This document shows positions 54,812 through 63,180 of a DNA stretch of 64,000 nucleotides, in pieces. Below the pieces are notes generated by a model. It was not told where the DNA came from, made no database searches, and worked only from the letters and a program-made list of their open reading frames with translations. Where the stretch lies: assembly GCA_900318685.1 (NCBI GenBank), contig ONLL01000018.1:1-64000 (forward strand). Direction: 5' to 3'. Position 1 is the first letter of the stretch; every line of letters begins with the position of its first letter. A program made the position numbers and the translations under genes. This DNA is from an uncultured Prevotellaceae bacterium (GTDB taxonomy: Bacteria; Bacteroidota; Bacteroidia; Bacteroidales; Bacteroidaceae).

Positions 54812-55990
54812 CTAGAAATTGTAGGAAAAGCCCAGTGAGGAGTACTCCTTGAACTGCCAATAACCGAGATCATCATCCCAAATGTTCGAGTCGTCGAAGC
54901 GAGGATAGAGGAAGAGATTGGCGGTGATATACTTCGACACTTTAAGCGAGAAAGTATTCTCCCACTCCACCTGTGCACGGTGATAGCTGGTGAAAGCGTA
55001 GAAGCGAGTCTTCCAGGTGACCACATCATTGATCTTCCATTGCAGGGAGGCTGTCACCTGCGAACCGAAGTCTGTCAGCGAGTGGGTGTGCTTGTCGGTC
55101 TTCACACCGAAGCTCTTAGCCAGCGCCGTACGGTCGACATAGCGATAGTTGATGGCAAGAGGCGAGAGGTTGATGGTTCCCGTAAGTTTCTTGTCGAACC
55201 ACTCCACCTTGTATTCCATACCGAGACCGACGTTGAAGTTGAAAGGCGACATGAAGTCGGAGAAGGTCTTCCGGTTGTTGGACTTGAAGCCTCGTGCGAA
55301 CTGGGTATAGGCCAGCACCTGCAGGGTGTAGTACCACTTGTTGGCTGCCTGCAGCCCCACCTTACCGGTATAGCGGAAAAGGTCTTCGTTGGCCTTGAAC
55401 TTATGTACGGTATCCGTGCGGGAGGTCTGGAAGCCAAGTTTCATCTCCAGCTTGTTGTCCCACTTCCACTTCGACTTATTGTCGTAGTTTGCCTCCAGCG
55501 TCAGGCTTCCCACTGCCGAGTAGTTGCTCTCACCACCCTTGTACCAGTTGCTGCTGACGTAGTTCTGCATGAACTGCAGGAAACCGTCGCCCTTGCGCGT
55601 CCAGAACTTGGGTTTCTCCACTACCACCTCTACGGGGTCGGCCTCAGGAGCATCAGGCAGCGGGGCCGACTGCTCGACCATCGTAGCAGCCTGCACCACC
55701 GGCTGGTCGATGATGTCCTGGCGTAACTCGCCCGACTGCTCCTGCTCCTGCTCGGTCACCTCAACCAAGTCGGGACGGTTGAGATAGACGTGCATCAGAG
55801 CCTGATCAATAGCCCTGCTCACTTCGTCAGGGTTATTAGAGGCTATTGACAACTGCTCACCGGCCACAGAGTGATAGAACGTGAGTGGCGCAAAGAGCTT
55901 ATAATACTGCCCGTCGAGCGGGTCATTCTCCTGTGCGGCTACGACGCTGAGCGTCAGAACGGCCGCTAATGTCAACATGATTCTTTTCAT
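54812..55990 (-). CDS. DUF3078 outer-membrane protein
   Basis: A 392-residue exported protein with signal MKRIMLTLAAVLTLSVVA. After a linker of about 120 residues, WTRKGDGFLQFMQNYVSSNWYKGGESNYSAVGSL begins the DUF3078 barrel (shown in parts: QNYVSSNWYKGGESN). Aromatic strands run to the final YNF. The family is found in Bacteroidetes outer membranes; its function is unknown. The start at 55990 follows a -7 element. Confidence 0.85.
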   Translation of the reverse strand: MKRIMLTLAAVLTLSVVAAQENDPLDGQYYKLFAPLTFYHSVAGEQLSIASNNPDEVSRAIDQALMHVYLNRPDLVEVTEQEQEQSGELRQDIIDQPVVQAATMVEQSAPLPDAPEADPVEVVVEKPKFWTRKGDGFLQFMQNYVSSNWYKGGESNYSAVGSLTLEANYDNKSKWKWDNKLEMKLGFQTSRTDTVHKFKANEDLFRYTGKVGLQAANKWYYTLQVLAYTQFARGFKSNNRKTFSDFMSPFNFNVGLGMEYKVEWFDKKLTGTINLSPLAINYRYVDRTALAKSFGVKTDKHTHSLTDFGSQVTASLQWKINDVVTWKTRFYAFTSYHRAQVEWENTFSLKVSKYITANLFLYPRFDDSNIWDDDLGYWQFKEYSSLGFSYNF

Positions 55991-55999
55991 AACTAGGTG

Positions 56000-56007
56000 C
56001 AAAGTTA
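56000..56007 (-). promoter_or_regulatory. -7 element for the DUF3078 gene
   Basis: The minus strand reads TAACTTTG 10 nt before the start codon, giving an almost leaderless transcript. Confidence 0.5.
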
Positions 56008-56102
56008 GCGATTTTATTTGAAAAATGGTAAGCAAAACCTAAAAAAATCATTCAGAAGGCGCTTTTTCTGCCTCTTCATTCTTATTTCTTCATTTTTATT
56101 CG

Positions 56103-56110
56103 TACCTTTG
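56103..56110 (+). promoter_or_regulatory. -7 element for yidC
   Basis: TACCTTTG lies 68 nt before the yidC ATG. Confidence 0.55.
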
Positions 56111-56177
56111 CACCTTGATTTGCCGAGACGTCTCGCGCGAACATTATTTAATAATAAAGTAAACACAGGATAGAAAT

Positions 56178-58061
56178 ATGAACAAAAACACACTTACAGG
56201 CTTTGTGCTCATCGCCGTCGTGCTCATTGTTTTCAGCTGGTACGGACAGAAACAGGCTGCCGAACAGCAGGCTGCCGCTCAGCAGGAGCAGATGAGGCTA
56301 GACTCGATAGCTAAAGCCAATCCTGCCCCCAAGGACACCATCGACGCTGCACAGCTGGCTGCACAGCAGCTGAAGGCCGACAGTAGCCGCATCTTCTTTA
56401 CGGCTATGCAAGAGCAACAGGGCGAGGACATTGTGCTGAAGAACAGCAAGGTAGAGCTCACTCTGGGCACCAAGGGCGGCATCGTGAAGAAAGCCAAGGT
56501 GCTGGGATATAAGGACTACAGAGGCAATGCTGACGTGACCCTCTTCGACGAGCGCGACCAGCAGCTGACCTTCACCCTTCCCGCCAATGCCAACAAGGAA
56601 TACATCAGCACGGGCGACCTCTATTTCCAGCCTTCAGAAGTGAGCGACAAGGGCGCCACGCTGATAGCAGAGGGTGCCAACGGTGCCAAGATCGTGATGC
56701 GTTACAGCTTGGGCGAGAGCTACCTGATGCACTTCAGCATCAAGACCGAGGGAATGGATCAGCTCTATGAACCCGGGCGCAAGCTGATGAATGTAGTGTG
56801 GAAAGACTCCTGCCGACAGCAGGAGCGCGGCTATACCTTTGAGAACCGCTATACCTCGCTCACCTATAAGGAAGTCGGTGGAGGCACTGAACATCTAAGC
56901 GAAGGCAAGGACGACGTGGAGACTACGGAGGAAGCCGTCGACTGGGTGGCATTCAAGACGCAGTTCTTTGCTGCAGTACTCATTCCGAAGACTCAGTTTG
57001 AGAAGGGAGCCTATCTTGAAAGCACGATGAATCAGAAGGAGTCGCACTACCTCAAGTCGTTTTTTGCCGAGCTGCAGACGCCCTTCGACACCCAGCAGGC
57101 CAATGAGTTTGAGATGTACTTCGGTCCTAACGACTTCCAGATTCTGAAGAACATCGACAAGCAAAGCCAGTTTGGACGCGACCTCGACCTCCAGAGCCTC
57201 GTTTATCTGGGATGGTGGCTTGTGAGATGGATCAACAGATGGTTCACGCTCTACGTCTTCGACGGGCTCACATCGCTGGGTCTGGGCATGGGCATTGTGC
57301 TTATCCTTATCACCCTGCTACTGAAGGCCCTCACCTTCCCCATGGTGAAGAAGAGCTACATGTCGAGTGCCAAGATGCGCGTGCTGAAACCAAAGATCGA
57401 GGAGGCCACCAAGCAATACGACAAGCCAGAGGATCAGATGCAGAAGAACCAGGTGCAGATGCAGATGTACTCACAGTACGGCGTGAGCCCACTCGGAGGA
57501 TGCCTGCCCATGCTTATACAGATGCCCATCTGGATTGCGATGTTCTTCTTCGTGCCCAATGCCATCCAGCTGCGAGGCGAGAGTTTCCTTTGGATGAACG
57601 ATCTCTCGACCTACGATCCCATCTTTGAATGGTCGAAGCCCATCTGGGGCATTGGCGACCACCTCTCACTCACCTGCATCCTCTTCTGCGTCAGCAACAT
57701 ACTCTACTCCTACATGACTATGCGCCAGCAGCGTGACCAGATGATAGGACAGCAAGCTCAGCAGATGAAGATGATGCAGTATATGATGTACATCATGCCG
57801 CTCATGTTTTTCTTCATCTTTAACGACTACTCCAGCGGTCTGAACTTCTACTACTTCATTTCGTTGTTCTTCTCTGCAGCCATCATGTGGGCGCTGCGCA
57901 AGACTACTGACGACGCAGCTCTTTTGGCGAAGCTGGAGGCCAACTACAGGGAGAACAAGAACAATCCGAAGAAACAGAGTGGTCTGGCCGCCCGTCTCGA
58001 AGCCATGCAGAAACAGCAGGCAGAGATGCAGCGCCTGCGCGACCAGATGAAGAAAAGATAA
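56178..58061 (+). CDS. yidC: Membrane protein insertase YidC
   Basis: A 627-residue YidC/Oxa1 insertase. It has an N-terminal membrane helix (about residues 6-24), a periplasmic beta-sandwich domain (about 75-345) and the conserved C-terminal core with five helices. VKKSYMSSAKMRVLKPKI and SPLGGCLPMLIQMPIWIAMFF are diagnostic (shown in parts: YMSSAKMRVLKPKI, GGCLPMLIQMPIW). The basic tail binds ribosomes. It helps fold and insert membrane proteins with or without Sec. A strong hairpin terminates it. Confidence 0.96.
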   Translation: MNKNTLTGFVLIAVVLIVFSWYGQKQAAEQQAAAQQEQMRLDSIAKANPAPKDTIDAAQLAAQQLKADSSRIFFTAMQEQQGEDIVLKNSKVELTLGTKGGIVKKAKVLGYKDYRGNADVTLFDERDQQLTFTLPANANKEYISTGDLYFQPSEVSDKGATLIAEGANGAKIVMRYSLGESYLMHFSIKTEGMDQLYEPGRKLMNVVWKDSCRQQERGYTFENRYTSLTYKEVGGGTEHLSEGKDDVETTEEAVDWVAFKTQFFAAVLIPKTQFEKGAYLESTMNQKESHYLKSFFAELQTPFDTQQANEFEMYFGPNDFQILKNIDKQSQFGRDLDLQSLVYLGWWLVRWINRWFTLYVFDGLTSLGLGMGIVLILITLLLKALTFPMVKKSYMSSAKMRVLKPKIEEATKQYDKPEDQMQKNQVQMQMYSQYGVSPLGGCLPMLIQMPIWIAMFFFVPNAIQLRGESFLWMNDLSTYDPIFEWSKPIWGIGDHLSLTCILFCVSNILYSYMTMRQQRDQMIGQQAQQMKMMQYMMYIMPLMFFFIFNDYSSGLNFYYFISLFFSAAIMWALRKTTDDAALLAKLEANYRENKNNPKKQSGLAARLEAMQKQQAEMQRLRDQMKKR

Positions 58062-58075
58062 ATACCCAACCCCTT

Positions 58076-58094
58076 CCCCTCCCGAGGGGAGGGG
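58076..58094 (+). terminator. Terminator of yidC
   Basis: A perfect 8-bp GC stem CCCCTCCC/GGGAGGGG with a 3-nt loop is followed by GGATTTG. A similar sequence sits within the helicase gene at 37269. Confidence 0.7.
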
Positions 58095-58180
58095 GATTTG
58101 TTATGATCCGTCGGTGACTTGTGCAGAAGCTACTATGAAAGATCCTTCAGCCCTTCGCTAACCCATGCTTGTGCTTTGCC

Positions 58181-58951
58181 TTATCGCCACTTCCATTCGA
58201 AAATCTTGTAGAGGAACTTCAAGCTGATCATAGCGGCATTGGTGTAGATGCCATTCTCGCGACAGGCTCGCACATCGTCCTTTATCAGCTGTAACCGACT
58301 GCGCACATTGCGCGTGCTGGTTCCTCCCGTGCGCATAGTGACGAAATCCATAGGAAGGTACTTCGCCCTGATCTTCTGCTTTCTGAACAAGCGGACCATC
58401 ATCTCGTAGTCAGAACCAATCTGATAGTTGGTCTTGTAAAGGCCAGCCTCGTCGAATACCGTGCGACGGGCGTAGAACGAGGGATGGGCAGGCATAAAGC
58501 CGAAACGAAGCCAGCGCGGATGGAAACGCTTTGAACTGTAATAGCGGATACATCTGTCAGGCTCGCCGTCGCGGATGAAATGGATATCACCGTAAACTGC
58601 ATCGAGACTGACATCATCGTTACTGAACGCCGCCACCATTCGCTCGAGCACATCAGACGAGGTGAAGTAGTCGTCGCTGTTGATGATGCCCACCACGTCG
58701 CCCTGAGCCATTCGGATGCCCTTGTTCATCGCATCGTAGATGCCGTCGTCCTTCTCCGATATCCATCGCATGCGCCCTTCGAACAACGGCTCATATCGTC
58801 TGACGATGTCCATCGTTGCATCTTTCGACCCACCATCGACCACAATATAGTCAATGTCTTGATAGGTCTGACCCAGAACCGACTTCAAAGTATCCTCTAT
58901 CGTAGAGGCACTGTTGTATGTTGCAGTTATGATTGATACTCTTATACTCAT
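58181..58951 (-). CDS. Family 2 glycosyltransferase
   Basis: A 256-residue GT-A fold enzyme. VSIITATYNSASTIEDTLKS (residues 5-24, read as SIITATYN and STIEDTLKS), DYIVVDGGSKDATMDI and the DxD-like GIINSDDYF near 88 are visible. It has no transmembrane segment. The start at 58951 (MSIRVSIITATYN) is standard; upstream extension has no family match. It adds a sugar to a lipid-linked glycan in a polysaccharide pathway; donor and acceptor are unknown. Confidence 0.9.
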   Translation of the reverse strand: MSIRVSIITATYNSASTIEDTLKSVLGQTYQDIDYIVVDGGSKDATMDIVRRYEPLFEGRMRWISEKDDGIYDAMNKGIRMAQGDVVGIINSDDYFTSSDVLERMVAAFSNDDVSLDAVYGDIHFIRDGEPDRCIRYYSSKRFHPRWLRFGFMPAHPSFYARRTVFDEAGLYKTNYQIGSDYEMMVRLFRKQKIRAKYLPMDFVTMRTGGTSTRNVRSRLQLIKDDVRACRENGIYTNAAMISLKFLYKIFEWKWR

Positions 58952-59202
58952 TATTCTAATAACGCAGTTGCCCTGCAGATTATTGCGATGAGATTGAATA
59001 AAAATCCCCCTCTCAGCACATCTACTTCTGCCCCGAGGCTGACTTGCCTTAGCACCTCCGCCTATCAGCTTTAGCTCAGAGGCCAACTTGCCTTGAATTT
59101 GTTAGCCTTTTGCCTCTGTCGCAAAACCACGTCGACTTGGATGCCCAGGGCAGCAGCACTGAACTTTTTGTGATTTTTCTTGTTAGTTTGGAAAATTATT
59201 CG

Positions 59203-59210
59203 TATCTTTG
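59203..59210 (+). promoter_or_regulatory. -7 element for the GH78 gene
   Basis: TATCTTTG lies 65 nt before the ATG at 59275, downstream of the upstream in-frame starts, so it supports the shorter protein. Confidence 0.55.
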
Positions 59211-59274
59211 CAATGAGAAACAGAAGAGAATCAAATCCACTCTCCATCCATGTAAAACGAAAACTACAAGCAAT

Positions 59275-61119
59275 ATGAACCACCTAAAAGTCAGCGTCAT
59301 ACCAATCATGCTACTTCTCAGCATAACAGGCATCAACGCTACCTCTGCAGGTAACATTGCAGCACTCCTGCAAGCAACATCTGCCCATGAGAATGACCAG
59401 CCTGACACGATGCGACTGGCACAACATCTGCCCCCCACTTTCGGCTCTGCTAAGGCCACAACCGACCAGCTGACACGAGCTTATCTAGTGCCACAGCGCA
59501 TCGTCTGGCAACGAGGTAACATCCAGCAGCAGGACGTGCTGTTGCGCGAAGGTACGGGTCAGCCCGATATGGCGGGAATGCCAACCTGCCTGATGCAGAC
59601 GGATGACAACGACACAGCAGCGCTCATCTTAGACTATGGGCGAGAGCTGCACGGCGGTTTGAAGCTTGTCATCGGGTCGTGCAACGCTGCTTCTACAGCC
59701 GTTCGCATCCGATTTGGCGAGAGCGTGGGCGAGTGTTGTGCCGATGCCGACGGCGGGCAGAACAGGAAGGGGTATACCACCAACGACCACGCTACGCGTG
59801 ATGCTATCTACATCGTGCCGCGTTACGGACAGCTAGAAGTAGGGTCCTCAGGATTCCGCTTTGTGCGCATCGACCTGCTCGACCGTAACCGCCGGCTGCA
59901 GCTGAAGGAGGCCACAGCCATCCTGCGCTTTCGCGACATCCCCTACCTGGGCTCGTTCCACTCGAGCGATGCGCGCCTCGACAGCATCTGGCTTACAGGA
60001 GCATACACCGTGCACCTATGCATGCAGGAATACCTGTGGGACGGCATCAAGCGCGACCGCGCAGTATGGCTGGGCGACATGCACCCGGAAGTGCAGACCA
60101 TTATGTCGGTATTCGGACAAAACGAGGTGGTGCCTCGCTCGCTCGACCTAGCCATCACCCAGTATCCGCTGCCACGATGGCTCAACGGCATGAGCAGCTA
60201 CTCGCTGTGGTACCTCATCATCCATCACGACTGGTATATGCGGGGTGCCGACCGCGAACTGCTAGAGCGGCATCGTCCTTACATCATGGGCCTTATCGAC
60301 AAGATTGACCCGTTGGTGGAGGCTGATGGCACAGAGTATCTGGAGGGACGGTCAGGACAAGGTTGGCGCTTCCTCGACTGGCCCTCATCGCCCAACATCA
60401 AGGGCGTCGAAGCTGGCTACAGAGCGCTGATCACTTGGGCCATGCAGAGCGCAGAGGAAATCTGCCAGGTGCTGGGCGACGAGCAACATGCTGCCAAATG
60501 TCGCGACATAGCAAGCCGCATGAGTAGGAAGGTGATGGCCGACAACGGGCTGCAACAGGCAAGGGCACTTAAGATGCTGGCAGGCCTAGAACAGCCGAGC
60601 GGTGAATTCAGCAGCAAAGGATTCTCAACGTTCTACGGCTACTATATGCTTGAGGCACTGGCAAAGGCTGGATGCTACGAGCAGGCGATGGACATCATCA
60701 GCGAGTACTGGGGAGCGATGCTTGACCTAGGAGCAACAACGTTCTGGGAGGATTTCGACCTCAGATGGCTTGAAAACGCTGGGCGCATTGATGAGCTAGT
60801 GCCTGCAGGAAAGGTGGACGTGCACCGTAAATACGGCGGCTACTGCTACCTGAGCTACCGCCACTCGTTCTGTCACGGATGGGCCTCAGGGCCTACTGCC
60901 TGGCTCTCGCGCCATGTGCTGGGTGTAGAAGTCAAGGAACCTGGCTGTCGCAAGTTGGTCATCACTCCTCATCTTGGTCGGCTGAAGTGGGCCGAAGGCA
61001 CTTTCCCCACACCACTGGGTGCCGTCAGCATCAGGCACGAACGTAGGACCGACGGCAGCGTGAAATCGACGGTCAAAGCCCCAAAGGGTATCAGTTACCG
61101 ACTAGAGAAGGGGGAGTGA
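59275..61119 (+). CDS. Exported family 78 glycoside hydrolase (alpha-L-rhamnosidase-like)
   Basis: A 614-residue protein with signal MNHLKVSVIPIMLLLSITGINA. A jelly-roll domain (about 60-240) precedes the (alpha/alpha)6 barrel with WDGIKRDRAVWLGDMHPE near 255 and RFLDWPSSP near 363; a C-terminal beta domain with FCHGWASGPTAWLSRHVLG follows. These fit GH78 enzymes that release rhamnose. Several family members carry extra N-terminal domains that are absent here. Confidence 0.87.
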   Translation: MNHLKVSVIPIMLLLSITGINATSAGNIAALLQATSAHENDQPDTMRLAQHLPPTFGSAKATTDQLTRAYLVPQRIVWQRGNIQQQDVLLREGTGQPDMAGMPTCLMQTDDNDTAALILDYGRELHGGLKLVIGSCNAASTAVRIRFGESVGECCADADGGQNRKGYTTNDHATRDAIYIVPRYGQLEVGSSGFRFVRIDLLDRNRRLQLKEATAILRFRDIPYLGSFHSSDARLDSIWLTGAYTVHLCMQEYLWDGIKRDRAVWLGDMHPEVQTIMSVFGQNEVVPRSLDLAITQYPLPRWLNGMSSYSLWYLIIHHDWYMRGADRELLERHRPYIMGLIDKIDPLVEADGTEYLEGRSGQGWRFLDWPSSPNIKGVEAGYRALITWAMQSAEEICQVLGDEQHAAKCRDIASRMSRKVMADNGLQQARALKMLAGLEQPSGEFSSKGFSTFYGYYMLEALAKAGCYEQAMDIISEYWGAMLDLGATTFWEDFDLRWLENAGRIDELVPAGKVDVHRKYGGYCYLSYRHSFCHGWASGPTAWLSRHVLGVEVKEPGCRKLVITPHLGRLKWAEGTFPTPLGAVSIRHERRTDGSVKSTVKAPKGISYRLEKGE

Positions 61120-61212
61120 TTGTCGTAGTTATCTGGAGGAAAAAGTCCTTCAAGGCATTCAGAAGGCAATCACCAGGCTAGTAACTTGAGCAATATTTCC
61201 GTTTCGACTAAA

Positions 61213-61308
61213 GTAGAAAGCACCGAGCTGATACGCACCAGTCAGAGCTGGGGCAGCATAGAACTGCCCGAATACTTCGAGGGAGCAGTTGGCTCAAGAC
61301 GCCGGTAG
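61213..61308 (+). pseudogene. Remnant resembling the N-terminus of a cupin protein
   Basis: A 31-codon segment reads VESTELIRTSQSWGSIELPE then stops. This resembles the opening strand of small cupin proteins (xELLxTxxSWDGxxLPxYP), with the rest of the domain missing. No ATG in frame nearby looks functional. It fills much of the 262-bp gap between the GH78 and WecA-like genes. Confidence 0.35.
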
Positions 61309-61381
61309 AGAAAAAAACATGCCACAATGCAATATTAAGCGACATTTCGTGTTATTATATTAAAGACAATTAAAACCGCCT

Positions 61382-62509
61382 ATGACGCAATATATACTCT
61401 ACATAGTTGGAGCCTTCCTGTTGAGCGCTTTATGCGGATTCATTATCATGCCCCTGATATTGAACTTCTGCAAGAAGAAAGGCCTCTACGACCTGCCCGA
61501 CGGAAGGAAGATACATCACAACGCTATCCCACGGCTGGGAGGTATCAGTTTCATGCCTAGCATGTTGCTGGCCACGATGGTGGTGATCATAGCAAGCAAC
61601 TATCGCATGGGCGACCACCAGGTAAGTTTCAGCTTGTGGTCCATCTGCTTCTTCTGCAGCCTGATGATTATCTACTGCGTAGGTATCGTCGACGACCTCG
61701 TAGGATTGGGAGCCCGCTCGAAATTCACGGCTCAAATCATCGCAGCCACACTGCTGCCGCTGTCAGGACTCTACATCAACAACCTCTACGGCTTTCTGGG
61801 CATCAACGAGATACCCTTTGCAGTAGGTGCTCCACTCACCGTGTTTATAATCATCTTCACCTGCAACGCCATCAATCTTATCGATGGAATCGACGGATTG
61901 TCAGCAGGATTGTCGCTGTTTGCACTGGGAGGATTTCTCATTTGTTTCATGCGTGAGAGGATGTACATCTACAGCATTCTCATTGCAGGACTGATGGGCG
62001 TCCTTATCCCGTTCCTATACTACAACATCTGGGGACGTGTGGAGAAGAACCAGAAGATATTCATGGGCGACTCAGGATCGCTGACACTAGGCTATATCCT
62101 TGGATTCCTCTTCGTAAAGTTCACAATGGATAATCCCAACGTGGCTCCCTTCCGGCTCGACTCAATGATGCTGTCGTACACGCTGCTCGTCGTGCCCGTC
62201 TACGATGTTGTACGTGTATCGTTGGTCAGGCTGAGTCACGGTGCCCCCATCTTCCAGGCCGACAAGAACCATATCCACCACAAGCTGATGCGTTCGGGCT
62301 TGAACCAGCATCAGGCACTCATCTGCATCCTCTCGCTAGCTGTGGCCTACACGCTGCTCAACCTGATTCTCTGGCAGTTCTGCACTTTCAGTGTCATCAT
62401 CCTCATCGACATCATCGTCTGGATGTTGTTTCACTACATACTCAATCAAGCCATAACGAGACACGGCAACCAAGTGTACCTCGCCAATACTAAAACACCG
62501 ACGACATGA
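61382..62509 (+). CDS. WecA/MraY-like undecaprenyl-phosphate sugar-1-phosphate transferase
   Basis: A 375-residue polytopic protein with about 11 hydrophobic segments. DDLVGLGARSKF near 103, NAINLIDGIDGLSAGLS near 163 and FMGDSGSLTLGY near 229 are the catalytic loops; a cytosolic KNHIHHKLMRSGLNQ near 300 is diagnostic of WecA/RgpG types. It transfers GlcNAc-1-P or a similar sugar phosphate to undecaprenyl phosphate, starting glycan assembly at the inner membrane. It overlaps the next gene by 4 bp. Confidence 0.92.
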   Translation: MTQYILYIVGAFLLSALCGFIIMPLILNFCKKKGLYDLPDGRKIHHNAIPRLGGISFMPSMLLATMVVIIASNYRMGDHQVSFSLWSICFFCSLMIIYCVGIVDDLVGLGARSKFTAQIIAATLLPLSGLYINNLYGFLGINEIPFAVGAPLTVFIIIFTCNAINLIDGIDGLSAGLSLFALGGFLICFMRERMYIYSILIAGLMGVLIPFLYYNIWGRVEKNQKIFMGDSGSLTLGYILGFLFVKFTMDNPNVAPFRLDSMMLSYTLLVVPVYDVVRVSLVRLSHGAPIFQADKNHIHHKLMRSGLNQHQALICILSLAVAYTLLNLILWQFCTFSVIILIDIIVWMLFHYILNQAITRHGNQVYLANTKTPTT

Positions 62510-63081
62510 GTAAACGACTGTTTGACATCATAGCATCAGCGCTGGGACTAATCATTCTAGCACCTGTTTATCTTGTTATATATATCATCCTGAAAATCAC
62601 GACAAAAGGGCCGGCCATCTTCATTCAGGAGCGCATCGGGCTGGGAGGGAAGCCTTTCAACATCTACAAGTTTCGCACAATGATTGTCAACAACGAGCAG
62701 AATGGTATTCCGCAACTGGCAGAGGCCAACGACGACCGTCTGACACCCTTCGGCCGCTGGCTGCGCTCACATCATCTCGACGAACTGCCACAACTGTGGA
62801 ACGTGCTCAAAGGCGACATGTCGCTGATAGGTCCACGACCTGAGCGGAAATACTTCATCGACCAGATTCTGGAGCACGACCCACGATATGTGGAGCTCTA
62901 CAAGATCCGGCCAGGCATCACTTCCTATGCCACCCTCTACAACGGATATACTGACACGATGGACAAAATGTTGCGACGCCTAGAACTTGACCTCTACTAC
63001 CTGGAACATCGTTCCTGGTGGTTCGACTTGAAAATCATCGGGAAAACGTTGGCAAACATCGTTTTTGGCAAGAAATTCTAG
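62506..63081 (+). CDS. Bacterial sugar transferase (initiating phosphoglycosyltransferase)
   Basis: A 191-residue protein with one N-terminal membrane-associated helix (SALGLIILAPVYLVIYIIL). KRLFDIIAS, IYKFRTM, LPQLWNVLKGDMSLIGPRPE are family motifs (shown in parts: LPQLWNVLKGDMSLIGPR). It is a monotopic phosphoglycosyltransferase that adds a hexose or bacillosamine-type sugar phosphate to the lipid carrier. Its presence next to a WecA-like gene implies two initiating transferases side by side. It overlaps the upstream gene by 4 bp. Confidence 0.92.
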   Translation: MSKRLFDIIASALGLIILAPVYLVIYIILKITTKGPAIFIQERIGLGGKPFNIYKFRTMIVNNEQNGIPQLAEANDDRLTPFGRWLRSHHLDELPQLWNVLKGDMSLIGPRPERKYFIDQILEHDPRYVELYKIRPGITSYATLYNGYTDTMDKMLRRLELDLYYLEHRSWWFDLKIIGKTLANIVFGKKF

Positions 63082-63152
63082 AGTTAAAATTGATTTTTCT
63101 TTATTTTCCATAAAAAAAAGAGAAAGTATGCGGGTAATTGTTTTTTTTTTAA

Positions 63153-63160
63153 TATCTTTG
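63153..63160 (+). promoter_or_regulatory. -7 element for the terminal polysaccharide gene
   Basis: TATCTTTG lies 20 nt before the ATG at 63181, with TTG near 63138-63140 as the upstream element. Confidence 0.55.
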
Positions 63161-63180
63161 CAGCCTGAATGAACTAGTTT

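Noticed and set aside
59110-61119. 669-residue version of the GH78 protein
   Set aside because: The signal peptide begins at 59275 and the -7 element at 59203 lies inside the extension.
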